Positions 17,710 to 28,812 are shown, numbered from the stretch's first letter. The stretch is DNA of 64,000 nucleotides from Nannocystis punicea (GCF_026965555.1 NZ_CP114040.1:930001-994000), one strand, 5' to 3'. Notes: generated from the sequence alone by a model not told the origin. Numbers and translations are program-made.

Positions 17710-18003
17710 TCAGCCGCCGCCGAGGTGGCGGACGTCGACGACCACCAGGAGCATGAGGATCGACAGCAGGATCACCGACACCAGCGCGACCAGGCGGGTC
17801 GCGGGCGCCTCGCGCATCAGGTGCATGAAGACTGCGACCACCAGGCCGGCCTTGATCGCCGCGATCGACATCGCCAGCGCCACGTGGACCGCGGGCGGGA
17901 GCTCGAGGAACGCGAGCGCCACGGTGGTCGCGGTGAGCGCCAGCAACGCGAGCAGGGCCAGGAAGGCGGCGGCGATCGTCGGCGCGGGGGACTCGTGATT
18001 CAC
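17710..18003 (-). CDS. ctaF: Cytochrome c oxidase subunit IV family protein
   Basis: 97 residues with three hydrophobic helices (IAAAFLALLALLALTATTVALAF; VALAMSIAAIKAGLVVAVFMHL; LVALVSVILLSILMLLVVVDV). The conserved K-A-x-L-V-x-x-x-F-M-H-L segment is typical of the small prokaryotic COX4 subunit. The GTG at 18003 overlaps the stop of subunit III (GTGA). It is the last gene of the complex III/oxidase operon and probably helps assemble or stabilise the oxidase in the cytoplasmic membrane. Confidence 0.88.
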   Translation of the reverse strand: MNHESPAPTIAAAFLALLALLALTATTVALAFLELPPAVHVALAMSIAAIKAGLVVAVFMHLMREAPATRLVALVSVILLSILMLLVVVDVRHLGGG

Positions 18004-18630
18004 GGCGCGAGCCTCCCTGCGAGGTACAGCGCGGGGAACAGGAACAGCCACACGATGTCGACGAAGTGCCAGTACAGGCCGACCGCCATGACCGGCGAGC
18101 CGCGGAGGTCGCTCGCCGGCGTGCGCCAGGCGGCGACCGCCAGCCACCCGAGGGCGCCCAGGCCCCCGAGCACGTGCAGCGCGTGGAAGCCGGTCAGCAC
18201 GAAGTAGACGCCGAAGAACGTCGCCAGGCCCGGACCCCGGCCGAGGCCGGCCAGATCGATCTGCGGGGTCTCGCCGTGCTCGAAGTGGTGCGCGTATTCC
18301 CAGCCCTTCAGCGCCAGGAACGCGGCGCCCAGGATCATCGTCGTCGACAGCGCCAGCACCAGGCTCCGGCGCGCGCGCGTGAACGCGAAGCGCACCGCCA
18401 GCGCCATGGTGAAGCTGCTGATCAGCAGGGCGACGGTCATCACGGTCGCCAGGCGCCAGTCGAGGCGCGGGGCGAAGGCCGCGAACAGCTCGGGGTGGCG
18501 CACGCGCAGGCTGGTGTAGAACACGAACAGGACGCCGAAGAACAGCACCTCCTGGCCGAGGAACGCCCACATGCCGAGCGCGACCGCGTCGCGCTGGTGG
18601 GCCGGGTCGGCGAACGGCTCGCGCACCGCT

Positions 18631-18638
<8 letters not shown>
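18000..18638 (-). CDS. ctaE: Cytochrome c oxidase subunit III
   Basis: 212 residues with five predicted helices, the short bacterial form of haem-copper oxidase subunit III. Typical segments are [42 protein letters not shown] and the C-terminal [17 protein letters not shown]. It has no redox centre and stabilises proton pumping by subunit I. It overlaps subunit I by eight bases and subunit IV by four. Confidence 0.95.
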
Positions 18639-20207
<1,569 letters not shown>

Positions 20208-20211
<4 letters not shown>

Positions 20212-21173
20212 GGGCTCACCCCCTCGGCGTGCGCCAGCGAACGGATGTAGGCGACCAGCAGGAGCAGCTCGTCGTCGTCGACGAGGCCGGCGTAGGTCGG
20301 CATGACGCCGCCCTGGTAGTCGGCGACGACCTCGGCGTCGGGCCGGAGGATGCTGCGGCGGATGTAGTCGTCGTCGGCGAGCACGCTGCTGCCGTCGCGC
20401 AGGCTGACCGCACGGCCGTAGAGGCCCTCGAGCGGCGGGGCGCGGCGACGCAGCCGGGTCTCGTGGCAGGCGCCGCAGTCGAGGCGCTCGAACAGGGCCC
20501 GGCCGGCGGCGGCCAGCGGCGGGCGCCCGTCGTCGCCCTGCGCGAGCCAGCGATCGTAGTTGTGCGCCTCCATCACGACGACCTCGGCGCGCATGAGGGC
20601 GTGCTCGGTGCCGCAGTACTCGGCGCACGCCAGGGCGTAGGTGCCGGGCGCGGTGGCGCGGAACCAGGCGGTGCGCAGCCAGCCGGGCACGACGTCCTGC
20701 TTGAGGCGGAAGGCGGGCACGTAGAAGCTGTGGATCACGTCCTCGCTGGTGAGGTGGAGGCGGACCACGCGTCCGGCGGGTACGTGCAATCGAGACAGCT
20801 CGCGGCGGCCGTTCGCGTGCTGGAACGACCACATCCACCGCTTGGCGGTGACCGAGATGTCGACCGCTTCGGCGCCGGCCGGGACGCGCTCGACGCGATC
20901 GAACTCGAGCGCGCCGAGGACGAAGAGGCCGAGGAACACCGCCGCAGTGATCCCGCACCAGGTGAACTCGAACCGGCGAATGGTGGCGAGGTCGTGGCCG
21001 CGGCCGGTCAGGTTGCCGGGTCGCCGGCGGTAGCGGACCACGAACAGGACCATCGCCAGGAGCACGCCGAGGCTGACGACGCCGATCACCGCGAACACCA
21101 GCAGGACCACGACGTCGACCGCGACGCTGGTGGCGCTGGCGGCCGCGGGCAGCAGCTCGAAGGGCGTGCTCAT
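20208..21173 (-). CDS. coxB: Cytochrome c oxidase subunit II with fused cytochrome c domain (caa3 type)
   Basis: 321 residues. Two N-terminal membrane helices anchor a periplasmic cupredoxin domain with the CuA site [12 protein letters not shown] and upstream [17 protein letters not shown]-terminal class I cytochrome c domain follows, with the haem motif CGACH and the Met-ligand region [10 protein letters not shown]. This fusion defines caa3 oxidases, in which the attached haem accepts electrons directly from a donor complex. Here alternative complex III is encoded upstream in the same operon. It overlaps ctaD (ATGA) and the small protein gene before it. Confidence 0.95.
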
Positions 21174-21532
21174 CGGATCGTCCTCGCAGTGACGTGACGC
21201 GGCGGGTCGCGCCGGGTCGGGAAGCCGCGCGCGAGCGAGAGCTCGACCGCCCGCGACACGGGGATCCGCGCGACCCCGCGGCCGCGGTCGAGCCACTCCC
21301 AGGCGACCGCGCGGGCCGACCACTCGGCCTCGAGCGTGACTCGCAGCTGGCGCAGGACGTCGGTCGGCAGCGCGCCCTCGAGGCCCTCGCTCGGCGCGGG
21401 CCCGAAGATCCGCGCGGCGATCGTCGCGACCACGAAGCCTCCTATCAACAGTCCGCCGACGACGCCGCCGGCGCCCTTCAAGGCGCGGCCGTGGTCGGCC
21501 AGATCTTCGCGCTCGTAGCGACGCTCAGACAT
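21170..21532 (-). CDS. Small single-helix protein of the complex III/oxidase operon
   Basis: 120 residues with one membrane helix ([25 protein letters not shown]) and a soluble C-terminal part. That part contains the segment [31 protein letters not shown] recall similar G-V-x-R-I-P-x-x-R-A-x-E-L segments in small proteins encoded between complex III and oxidase genes in other bacteria, but I cannot name the family. It overlaps actF by eight bases and coxB by four, so its product must be made stoichiometrically with them. A role as a linker or assembly subunit between complex III and the caa3 oxidase is inference. Confidence 0.8.
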   Translation of the reverse strand: MSERRYEREDLADHGRALKGAGGVVGGLLIGGFVVATIAARIFGPAPSEGLEGALPTDVLRQLRVTLEAEWSARAVAWEWLDRGRGVARIPVSRAVELSLARGFPTRRDPPRHVTARTIR

Positions 21533-22592
21533 GATCGATGTCCTCCTCCGGCACCGCCAGCAAGGGCCCGCGCCCGAGCAGGCGCACGCACGCGAGACCC
21601 CACAGCGCGCCGAGGCCGAGCGGCACCGCGAGGTCGAGCCAGCCGAGCGGCGCTGCGCGCGAGGGCACGACCAGCCACACCAGCTCGACGTAGTGCATCA
21701 CCAGGAGCAGGGCCGCCACCGCGGCGAGCCGCGCCAGGTCGCGCTTGATCGGCCGCTGCAACAACAGCAGGAACGGGACGGCGAAGTGCAGGCCGACCAG
21801 CGACCAGGCGACCATGCCCCACTCGCCGCGCAGCCGCGGCAAGAACCACCCGACCTCGCGCGGCAGGTCGGCGCCCCACACCAGCAGGTACTGCGTGAAG
21901 GCGATGTAGCCCCACAGCATCAGCGCGGCGAACAGCAAGGTGCCGAGCTGCTGCACCCGCTCGCGGGCGATCAGCGGGGCGCGGGCGCTGCGGCCCTGCA
22001 CGAGCGCGGCGGCGAGGATGACCGCGCTCCAGCCGGCCACGGCGTCGCCGGTGGCGACGGCGAGGCCGAAGGCGCTGGTGCTCATGTCGGGGTCGAGCGA
22101 GAGCACCCAGTCGACCGCGGCGACGGTGACGGTGATGGAGAAGACGACGAGGGCGAGCGCGGCGAGGCCGGGCCGCCGCCCCGGTCGCGCGAGCCGCACG
22201 GCGAGGAGGCTCCACGCGACGAGGATGACGATCGCGCGGGCGAGGAAGAAGCCGGTGTCGAGGTAGGCGGCCTTGGCGGCCCGCAGCGGGGCGGCGTAGA
22301 GCCACGCGCGGTCGGTCCACGGGTAGAGGACGTCGAGGTCGAGGGCGATCGGCAGGAACAGGAGCGCGAGCAGGGGGATCGTCCGCGTCATGGCCGACAG
22401 CAGCGGATAGACGACGACGCCCCAGCGGCTGCGCATGAGGTGACGGAGGCAGAGGAAGACGAAGGCGCCGAGGGCCACGCCGAGCCACATCAGCCAGGCG
22501 AGCAGCCAGGCGTGCAGGAACGCCGGCGAGACCCAGCCGGCCGCGGCGGCGAGGGCGGCGAGGACGAGCGTCGCGCCGAGCACGAGGATCAT
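21525..22592 (-). CDS. actF: Alternative complex III, quinol-side membrane subunit ActF
   Basis: 355 residues, about ten predicted helices. It is the NrfD/PsrC-like second membrane subunit of alternative complex III, related to ActC. Typical segments are LHAWLLAWLMWLGVALGAFVFLCLRHLM, FSITVTVAAVDWVLSLDPDMSTSAFG and MLWGYIAFTQYLLVWGADLPREVGWFLPRL. The ATG at 22592 overlaps the stop of actE (ATGA). It probably helps form the quinol site or a proton path. Confidence 0.93.
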   Translation of the reverse strand: MILVLGATLVLAALAAAAGWVSPAFLHAWLLAWLMWLGVALGAFVFLCLRHLMRSRWGVVVYPLLSAMTRTIPLLALLFLPIALDLDVLYPWTDRAWLYAAPLRAAKAAYLDTGFFLARAIVILVAWSLLAVRLARPGRRPGLAALALVVFSITVTVAAVDWVLSLDPDMSTSAFGLAVATGDAVAGWSAVILAAALVQGRSARAPLIARERVQQLGTLLFAALMLWGYIAFTQYLLVWGADLPREVGWFLPRLRGEWGMVAWSLVGLHFAVPFLLLLQRPIKRDLARLAAVAALLLVMHYVELVWLVVPSRAAPLGWLDLAVPLGLGALWGLACVRLLGRGPLLAVPEEDIDHV

Positions 22593-23155
22593 CGCCGGGC
22601 CTCCACGAGGTGCATGCGATCGTCGGCGGACAGGACCGCGGCCGGGGCGTGCTGGCTCAATTGCAGCACCTGCACCCAGGCGACGATCCGCCAGCGGTCG
22701 TGGACGTCGAGGTGATCGTAGTCGGGCATGGTGGCCCGGCCGTGGGTGACGACGTCGAACAGGTGCCCGGGCGGGGCGTCGCGCAGGCGCGGTGTGGTGA
22801 ACGGGAGCGGCGCAGGATAACCGCGCAGCACGGCGATCCCGTCGCCGTCGCCGAGCCGGCCGTGACACGGGGTGCAATGAATGGCGTAGCGCTGCTCGCC
22901 GCGCGCGAGGTCGGCCCGGGTGATGGTGAACGGATAGGTGGCGACGAGCAGGCCGTCGGCGGTGCGGCCCTCCCACAGGTGCCGGTCGAGGCGGGCCTGG
23001 CCGCGCGGGACCACGCCGGCGGGCAAGGTCTGCGCCTCCATGTCGTCGGCGAAGAACATCGCCGGCTCGAGCGGGTCGAGCCGCTGTTGATCGCGCATCT
23101 TCTGCTGGCAGGCGGCGAGCCCGAGGAGCAGGACGAGCGCGTCACCGCGGGACAT
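22589..23155 (-). CDS. actE: Alternative complex III, monohaem cytochrome c subunit ActE (lipoprotein)
   Basis: 188 residues. The short signal ends in the lipobox LGLAAC. A single haem c motif CTPCH lies at about residue 92-96 in the context GEQRYAIHCTPCHGRLGDGDG, and a distal Met is supplied in RATMPDYDHL. ActE is the lipid-anchored cytochrome that takes electrons from ActB/ActA and passes them to the oxidase. It overlaps actD by 14 bases and actF by four. Confidence 0.93.
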   Translation of the reverse strand: MSRGDALVLLLGLAACQQKMRDQQRLDPLEPAMFFADDMEAQTLPAGVVPRGQARLDRHLWEGRTADGLLVATYPFTITRADLARGEQRYAIHCTPCHGRLGDGDGIAVLRGYPAPLPFTTPRLRDAPPGHLFDVVTHGRATMPDYDHLDVHDRWRIVAWVQVLQLSQHAPAAVLSADDRMHLVEARR

Positions 23156-23669
23156 CGTGGACCTCCAGCGGGGCGTGCGAGACGAGGAAGGCGCGCACGG
23201 TCGGGGCGGAGAACCTCGGGTCGTCGGCGCCGATGAACAGGAAGAAGCGGTCCTGGCTGGCGCGCCCGAACGCCGGCACGGCGAACAGCGGGTGGTGCAG
23301 GCGCGGCAGGCCGTTGCGCACGAACATGGCGAACACGGTGGCGAGCGCGGCGCAGAGGATGGTGATCTCGAAGGTCGGGACGATGAACGCCGGGGCGGCG
23401 AAGGACCGCCGACCGCCGATGTCGAGGTGCCACTCGATCGCGTGCACCCAGCCCTGGAACAGGAAGATCGCCGCGCCGCCGAGCAGGCCGGCGACGAGGG
23501 TGACCCGCGCCAGGCGCGTGCGAAACGCCAGCGCCTCGGCCATGCCCTCGATCGGGTAGGGCGAGAACACCTCGAGCGCGACGTAGCCGGCGCGCCGCGC
23601 CGCCCAGGTGGCGGCGAGGACGTCGCCGGGCCCGGCGAACTCGGCCAGCATGCCCTGAAGGGCGCTCAT
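23142..23669 (-). CDS. actD: Alternative complex III, subunit ActD (DUF3341)
   Basis: 175 residues with two membrane helices (ARVTLVAGLLGGAAIFLFQGW and FEITILCAALATVFAMFV) and a soluble N-terminal lobe (AAWAARRAGYVALEVFSPYPIEGM-type). This is the standard DUF3341/ActD layout. It is a structural subunit that embraces the ActC/ActF membrane pair. Its ATG at 23669 overlaps the actC stop (ATGA). Confidence 0.92.
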   Translation of the reverse strand: MSALQGMLAEFAGPGDVLAATWAARRAGYVALEVFSPYPIEGMAEALAFRTRLARVTLVAGLLGGAAIFLFQGWVHAIEWHLDIGGRRSFAAPAFIVPTFEITILCAALATVFAMFVRNGLPRLHHPLFAVPAFGRASQDRFFLFIGADDPRFSAPTVRAFLVSHAPLEVHDVPR

Positions 23670-25021
23670 GCGCCCTCCGGGCGGCGATCGCCGACGAGCT
23701 CGCGCAGCTCGGACATGGCGATCACCGGGACGAAGCGGATGAACAGCAGCATGAAGAAGGCGAAGAAGCCGAAGGTGCCGGCCAGAGTGAGCCAGTCCCA
23801 GAAGGTCGGCCAGTAGTGACCGCCGGTGGTCGGCAAGAGGCCGTGCTCGAGCGAGGTGATGACGATGAGCCAGCGCTCGAGCCACATGCCGAGGTTGACG
23901 CCGATCGACAGGACGAACAGCCAGGCGGTGCTGCGCCGGGCGGCGCGCCACCACAGCGACTGCGGGAGGGCGACGTTGAGGCCGATGACGGTCCAGAACA
24001 GCGGGGCGGAGCGGCCGTGGAGGTGGCTGGCCAGCAACTCGCGCTCGTGCGGGTCGCCGCTGTACCAGCCGAAGTACAGCTCGGCGGCGTAGCCGTAGGC
24101 GACGACGAGGCCGGCGGTGAGCATGAGCTTGGCGCACTGGTCGAGGTGCCGGTCGGTGATGAGGTCGCGCAGGCCGAGCCAGACGCGCACCGGGATCAGC
24201 AATGTGAGCACCAGGGCGAAGCCGCTGAAGATCGCGCCGGCCACGAAGTACGGCGGGAACACGGTGGCGTGCCACCCGGGCAATTGCGCGACCGCGAAGT
24301 CGAAGCTGACGACGGTGTGGACCGAGACGACGAGGGTGGTGGCCAGGCCGGCGAGCAGAAGATAGGCGAACTGGTGGCGCTCCCAGTGGCGCGCCGAGCC
24401 GCGCCAGCCGAGCGCGAACACGCCGTAGACGCGCGCGCGCAGGCCGGTCGAGCGGTCGCGCATGGTGGCGAGGTCGGGGACCAGGCCGACGTACCAGAAC
24501 ACCAGCGAGACCATGCCGTAGGTGGCGACCGCGAAGAAGTCCCACACCAGCGGGCTGAGGAATTGCGGCCAGTAGCCGTAGGTGTTGGGGTACGGCAGGA
24601 GCCAGTAGAAGAACTCGGGCCGGCCGAGGTGCAGCAGCGGGAACATGCCGGCGCAGGCGATCGCGAACAGGGTCATGGCCTCGGCGAAGCGGTTGATCGA
24701 GCGCCGCCAGGTCTGATTGGCGAGCAGGAGGATCGCGCTGATCAGGGTGCCGGCGTGGGCGATGCCGACCCACCAGACGAAGTTGGTGATGGCGATGCCC
24801 CAGTAGACGGGCGTGCGTACGCCCCAGATCCCGACGTACCACCAGAACACGCCGAACACCGCGAGGGCCAGGGCGCCGAGGCCGAGCGCGGCCGCGGCGA
24901 GGGCGACCAGCCAGACGTTGCGGGTGCGCGGCGACTGCACCGTGTCGACCACGCAGTCGTTGATCGCGGCGACGTCGTGATCGCCGTCGATCCACCGCTC
25001 GTCCGGGCCGCCGCGGGTCAC
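23666..25021 (-). CDS. actC: Alternative complex III, NrfD-like membrane subunit ActC
   Basis: 451 residues from a GTG one base after the actB stop. About ten helices of the NrfD/PsrC family are seen: VYWGIAITNFVWWVGIAHAGTLISAILLL, FEAMTLFAIACAGMFPLLHLGRP-type helix with Arg/Pro, and SFDFAVAQLPGWHATVFPPYFVAGAIFSGFA. This subunit forms the quinol-binding site facing ActB and is the entry point of electrons. It overlaps actD by four bases. Confidence 0.95.
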   Translation of the reverse strand: MTRGGPDERWIDGDHDVAAINDCVVDTVQSPRTRNVWLVALAAAALGLGALALAVFGVFWWYVGIWGVRTPVYWGIAITNFVWWVGIAHAGTLISAILLLANQTWRRSINRFAEAMTLFAIACAGMFPLLHLGRPEFFYWLLPYPNTYGYWPQFLSPLVWDFFAVATYGMVSLVFWYVGLVPDLATMRDRSTGLRARVYGVFALGWRGSARHWERHQFAYLLLAGLATTLVVSVHTVVSFDFAVAQLPGWHATVFPPYFVAGAIFSGFALVLTLLIPVRVWLGLRDLITDRHLDQCAKLMLTAGLVVAYGYAAELYFGWYSGDPHERELLASHLHGRSAPLFWTVIGLNVALPQSLWWRAARRSTAWLFVLSIGVNLGMWLERWLIVITSLEHGLLPTTGGHYWPTFWDWLTLAGTFGFFAFFMLLFIRFVPVIAMSELRELVGDRRPEGA

Positions 25022-25022
25022 G

Positions 25023-27818
25023 TCAATCCTCCTCGGGCCGCGCCTCGCGGCGCAGGGCGGGGTTGGGCTGGACCAGGCGCGCGAGGTAGCTGGTCCGAGG
25101 GCGGGTGCCGAGCTCGGGCAGCAGGGCGTAGGCGCGGGAGTCCTTGCGCAGGACGGTGACCGGATCGTCGGGGCGGGCGAGGTCGCCGAACTCGATCGCG
25201 CGGGCCGGACAGGCGGCCTGACAGGCGGTGACGACGGCGCCCGGGGCCATCGCTCGACCCTCGCGGTGGGCGGCGATCTCGGCCCCGCGGATCCGCTGCA
25301 CGCAATAGGTGCACTTCTCCATGACCCCGCGCGTGCGCACCGTGACGTCGGGGTTGCGCTGGAGGCGGAGGGTGGCGACGTCGCGGTCGACGTAGTCGAA
25401 GAAGTTGAAGCGCCGGACCTTGTACGGGCAATTGTTGGCGCAATAGCGCGTGCCGAAGCAGCGGTTGTAGGTCATGTCGTTGAGGCCGTCGTGGCTGTGC
25501 TGGGTGGCGCCGGTCGGGCACACGACCTCGCACGGGGCGTGCTCGCATTGCATGCAGGGCACCGGCTGGAACCGCCAGCGCGGGCCGTCGCCGCGATCGT
25601 CGGCGTAGGTGTCGATGCGGATCCAGTGCAGCGCCCGGTCGCGCGCGGCCTCGACGGGGCCGACGGTGGGGATGTTGTTCTCGGCCTGGCAGGCGATCAC
25701 GCAGGCGTTGCAGCCGATGCAGGCGTTGAGGTCGATGGCCATGGCCCACGCGTGCGGCTCGTGAGGCCGGGTCGGGTTCAGCGAGGCGGGCTGCAGGTCG
25801 GGCGAGGGCAGGCGGGCCGGCTCGCCGCGGAGGAGCCAGCGGGCGTACTCGTCGCCGTGCTCGTGCTCGTCGCCGCGGTGGCGATCGACGATCAGATGGC
25901 CGGGGCGCGCGAGCGGCTCGATGGCGACCGCGACGGCCCACGGAGCGGCGACGGGGCGCAGGCGCGCGGCGTCGAAGCCGACGCCGGCCGCGGGGGCGCG
26001 GCGACCGTAACCGAGGTGGACCGTGAGCTGGTCCGGCGGGTGACCGGCGAGGACGTAGACCGGCGCGTCGACGCTGCGCTCGCCGACCTGCAGGCGCACG
26101 CAGGCGTCGTGCTCGAGGCCGCGGGCGCGGGCGGTCTCGGGGGCGACGAAGGCGGCGTTGCCCCACATGAGGCGGGTGATCGGCCGCGGCAGCTCCTGCA
26201 GCCACGGGTCGAGCGAGAAGCGGCCGTCCCAGGCGGCGGGGTCGGGGCGGAAGGACAGCACGAGGTCGGGCGACGATGTGTCCGATGGGACATGTTCGGA
26301 GAGCAATGTCCTGAGGATGTCGCCGCGGATCGCGGTGGTCACCGCGGTCGCCGGCGAGGGCAGGCGGCCGTCGTGGATCGCGGCGCGCCACCACTGCTCG
26401 CGGTCGACGTCGCCGGGGACCCGGTCGCTCCATGTCCTTTCGAGCAGGTCGCGCCCGCGCGCGGGGTCGTCGGCCAGCGCGGCCAGCAGCTCGGGCGCGG
26501 TGAGGCCGTCGTAGAGCGGGCGGATGGTCGGCTGCGACAGGGTGACCTCGCCGTCGTCGGCGGCGGCGTCGCCCCAGGCCTCGAGCGCGTGCGCGAGCGG
26601 CAGGTGCCAGCGGCAGCGCTCGCCGGTCTCGTCGCGGTAGAGGCCGAGGTGGGCGGTGAACGGGACGCCGGCGAGGGCGTCGGCGAAGCCGAGGTCGGCG
26701 GGGGCGGTGAAGACCGGGTTCGCGTCGAGGATGAGCAGGGCGTCGAGCTCGCGGCGGGCGATCGCGGTGACCAGTGCGGCCAGAGAGTGCTCGGGGCCGT
26801 CGGGCTGACGCTCGAGCCGCTCGGTGTAGACCATGGTCCGGCCGGCGGCGCCGAGCAGGTGATTGGCCGCGTGGACGGTGGCGTGCACCTGCGGCGGCTG
26901 GTGCGGGCCGGCGACGACGAGGCCGGCCGCACCGGCGGTCTTGAGGTCGGCGACCGCGGCGGCCAGCCACGGGTCGTCGACCGGGTCGCCGAGGAGGCCG
27001 CGCAGGACGTCGCGGGCGAGGTCGGGGACGTCGGTGACGCGGACGGCGCGGCGATGATCGGCGGCGGCGCCGGTGAGGCCGGGGAAGCTCTCGACCGCGT
27101 ACAGGCGCAGGGCCTCGGCGGGCATCAGCTCGGCCCGGCGCCGCAGGGCGAGCGCGCGAGCGTGGCGCAGCCGGCCGGGATCGACGAACAAGAAGTCGTC
27201 GTCGAGGCTGAGGACCACGTGGGCGCGGTCGAGGCGGTAGTGACAGGCGAGCGAGGCGCCGAGCAAGCGCTGCAGGCCGGCGTGGACGTTGTCGCGGCCG
27301 ACCGGGCTCCACGCGAACCAGCGCAGGCCGGGGCAGCGCGCGCCCAGCCGGGCGACGCCGGCCGCGAGCATGCGCGAGCTGGTGGGCCCGGTCAGGACGG
27401 CGACGCGGCGGCCGGCGCCGAGCCAGCCCCGAGCCTCGCGCAGGAACGCCGGCCAGCTGCTCGGCTCGGACCCGCGACGCACGCCGGTCGAGCGCCGCGG
27501 GTCGTACAGCTCGCGCACCATCGCCTGGCCGAAGGGACATGTCGCGCCGAGGCTGGCGCGGTGTTCGGCGTGGCCCTCGATCTTGGTCGGGCGGCCCTCG
27601 TGGGTCTCGACGAGGATCCCGTAGGCGTGGGCGTCGAGGGTGAAGGCCGAGGCGAAGAACAGCGGGACGCCGGGGACGACGTACTCGGGCTGGCGCGCGT
27701 AGGGGACGATGCGCTCGGGCGGGTCGCGCTCGAGGCAGCCGCCGAGGCCGGCGGCGGCGAGGCCGGCGGTCATGCGGCCGAGGAAGGCGCGGCGGCCGAG
27801 AGTTGCGTCGTCGATCAT
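25023..27818 (-). CDS. actB: Alternative complex III, iron-sulphur subunit ActB
   Basis: 931 residues. The N-terminus LGRRAFLGRMTAGLAAAGLGGC combines a twin-arginine signal with a lipobox. The first two thirds resemble a molybdopterin-oxidoreductase domain that in this family carries no cofactor. The C-terminal third is a ferredoxin-like domain with four Cys clusters: CIGCNACVIAC, CMQCEHAPCEVVCP, CFGTRYCANNCPYK and CTYCVQRI...CQAACP. These form the wire from the quinol site to the c-type haems. The segment around 26272-26320 (residues LSEHVPSDTSSP) is encoded by a copy of the dispersed inverted repeat and looks like an in-frame insertion. The ATG at 27818 overlaps the actA stop. Confidence 0.95.
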   Translation of the reverse strand: MIDDATLGRRAFLGRMTAGLAAAGLGGCLERDPPERIVPYARQPEYVVPGVPLFFASAFTLDAHAYGILVETHEGRPTKIEGHAEHRASLGATCPFGQAMVRELYDPRRSTGVRRGSEPSSWPAFLREARGWLGAGRRVAVLTGPTSSRMLAAGVARLGARCPGLRWFAWSPVGRDNVHAGLQRLLGASLACHYRLDRAHVVLSLDDDFLFVDPGRLRHARALALRRRAELMPAEALRLYAVESFPGLTGAAADHRRAVRVTDVPDLARDVLRGLLGDPVDDPWLAAAVADLKTAGAAGLVVAGPHQPPQVHATVHAANHLLGAAGRTMVYTERLERQPDGPEHSLAALVTAIARRELDALLILDANPVFTAPADLGFADALAGVPFTAHLGLYRDETGERCRWHLPLAHALEAWGDAAADDGEVTLSQPTIRPLYDGLTAPELLAALADDPARGRDLLERTWSDRVPGDVDREQWWRAAIHDGRLPSPATAVTTAIRGDILRTLLSEHVPSDTSSPDLVLSFRPDPAAWDGRFSLDPWLQELPRPITRLMWGNAAFVAPETARARGLEHDACVRLQVGERSVDAPVYVLAGHPPDQLTVHLGYGRRAPAAGVGFDAARLRPVAAPWAVAVAIEPLARPGHLIVDRHRGDEHEHGDEYARWLLRGEPARLPSPDLQPASLNPTRPHEPHAWAMAIDLNACIGCNACVIACQAENNIPTVGPVEAARDRALHWIRIDTYADDRGDGPRWRFQPVPCMQCEHAPCEVVCPTGATQHSHDGLNDMTYNRCFGTRYCANNCPYKVRRFNFFDYVDRDVATLRLQRNPDVTVRTRGVMEKCTYCVQRIRGAEIAAHREGRAMAPGAVVTACQAACPARAIEFGDLARPDDPVTVLRKDSRAYALLPELGTRPRTSYLARLVQPNPALRREARPEED
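26279..26311. repeat. Dispersed inverted repeat inserted in frame in actB
   Basis: TGTCC-GATG-GGACA (26279-26292) overlaps a second palindrome, GGACAT (26288-26293) with ATGTCC (26306-26311). Both match the intergenic repeat family but here they are translated. Confidence 0.5.
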
Positions 27819-28546
27819 CGATGGCACTCCGAGCAGCTGACGTGGGTCTCGTCCTCGAGGATCACCGGCGGGGCGTCGGGCTCGGGCCGCCAGCCCATGA
27901 CGAACACCGCGTCGCGCGGGCGCAGGTGCGGGGTCGGGTCGCGGTGGCAATCGAGGCACCACTTCATCGACAGGTCGGCGACCTGGCGGATCCGCGGCAT
28001 CCGGTCGACGCGGCCGTGGCAGGTCTCGCAGGCGACGCCCTCGTGGACGTGGATGCTGTGATCGAAGTAGACGAAGTCGGGCAGGTCGTGCACGCGCTGC
28101 CAGCGGATCGGTCGATCGTCGGCCCAGCTGTCGCGCACCGGCGCGAGCAGCGGGGCGTCGGGGAACAGGTGGGCGTGGCAATGCATGCAGGTCTCGGTCG
28201 CGGGGAGGCCGGCGAAGGCGGCCCGCTCGACGGTCTCGTGGCAATAGCGGCAGTCGAGGCCGGCGCCGCCGACGTGGTGGTCGTGGCTGAACGGGATCGG
28301 CTGCGCGGGCGACCAGCCGACGCCCGTGCTCCAGCCCGAACGCGAGAGCGCGTAGCCGACTCCCCCGACCAGAGTGAGGCCGACGGGGAGGCCCCACAGG
28401 ACCAGGCGGATGCGGCGGTCCGCGGATGGGCGAAAGAGCTGGGCCAACGGGTTCTCCGGCGCTGCGGCGAGGCGCTCGTTTGCGAGCGGGCCTCTGCTAT
28501 GCCGGTGATTCACGTCGTCGCAAGCGATCGCCGGGGCGAGGCGCAC
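27815..28546 (-). CDS. actA: Alternative complex III, pentahaem cytochrome c subunit ActA
   Basis: Up to 243 residues. One membrane helix (LVLWGLPVGLTLVGGVGYAL) is followed by a periplasmic domain with five CxxCH haem motifs: CRYCH, CMHCH, CETCH, CLDCH and CSECH, the last at the very C-terminus. This is exactly the ActA pattern. The furthest start is a GTG at 28546; a GTG at 28513 (VNHRHSRG) is equally possible and neither has a strong ribosome-binding site. It is the first gene of the eleven-gene operon. No other c-type cytochrome genes are in the window apart from actE, coxB and the two RoxA-like genes. Confidence 0.92.
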   Translation of the reverse strand: MRLAPAIACDDVNHRHSRGPLANERLAAAPENPLAQLFRPSADRRIRLVLWGLPVGLTLVGGVGYALSRSGWSTGVGWSPAQPIPFSHDHHVGGAGLDCRYCHETVERAAFAGLPATETCMHCHAHLFPDAPLLAPVRDSWADDRPIRWQRVHDLPDFVYFDHSIHVHEGVACETCHGRVDRMPRIRQVADLSMKWCLDCHRDPTPHLRPRDAVFVMGWRPEPDAPPVILEDETHVSCSECHR

Positions 28547-28639
28547 GTCGCCCGGCGGAGCGGCCCGAGGCGGCGACGACCCTCGCCGATGGCATGACCC
28601 ACGTCACCGCGGCGAGAGCCCGCGCGGGGCAGCCGCCGT

Positions 28640-28669
28640 CGCTCGCTCGTTCGCGGCTGCGAGCGAGCG
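28640..28669 (-). terminator. Candidate hairpin between the QueG/SCP2 gene and the complex III operon
   Basis: CGCTCGCTCG (28640-28649) pairs perfectly with CGAGCGAGCG (28660-28669) over a 10-base loop. It lies 144 bases beyond the stop of the minus-strand QueG-like gene and upstream of actA. It could separate the two transcription units. No T-run is present. Confidence 0.4.
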
Positions 28670-28812
28670 GCGCAAGGCGTGACCTCGCGGGCGATGCACC
28701 GGGATCAGCTCCGGGCCCGCTCGCGTCCGAGGGGCCCGGCGTGAAGCTGCGGTCGCCGTGTCGCGCAGCGTGGACGCGGCCGAGACGATGCTGGCCGGAG
28801 GGCGAGCGCCTT

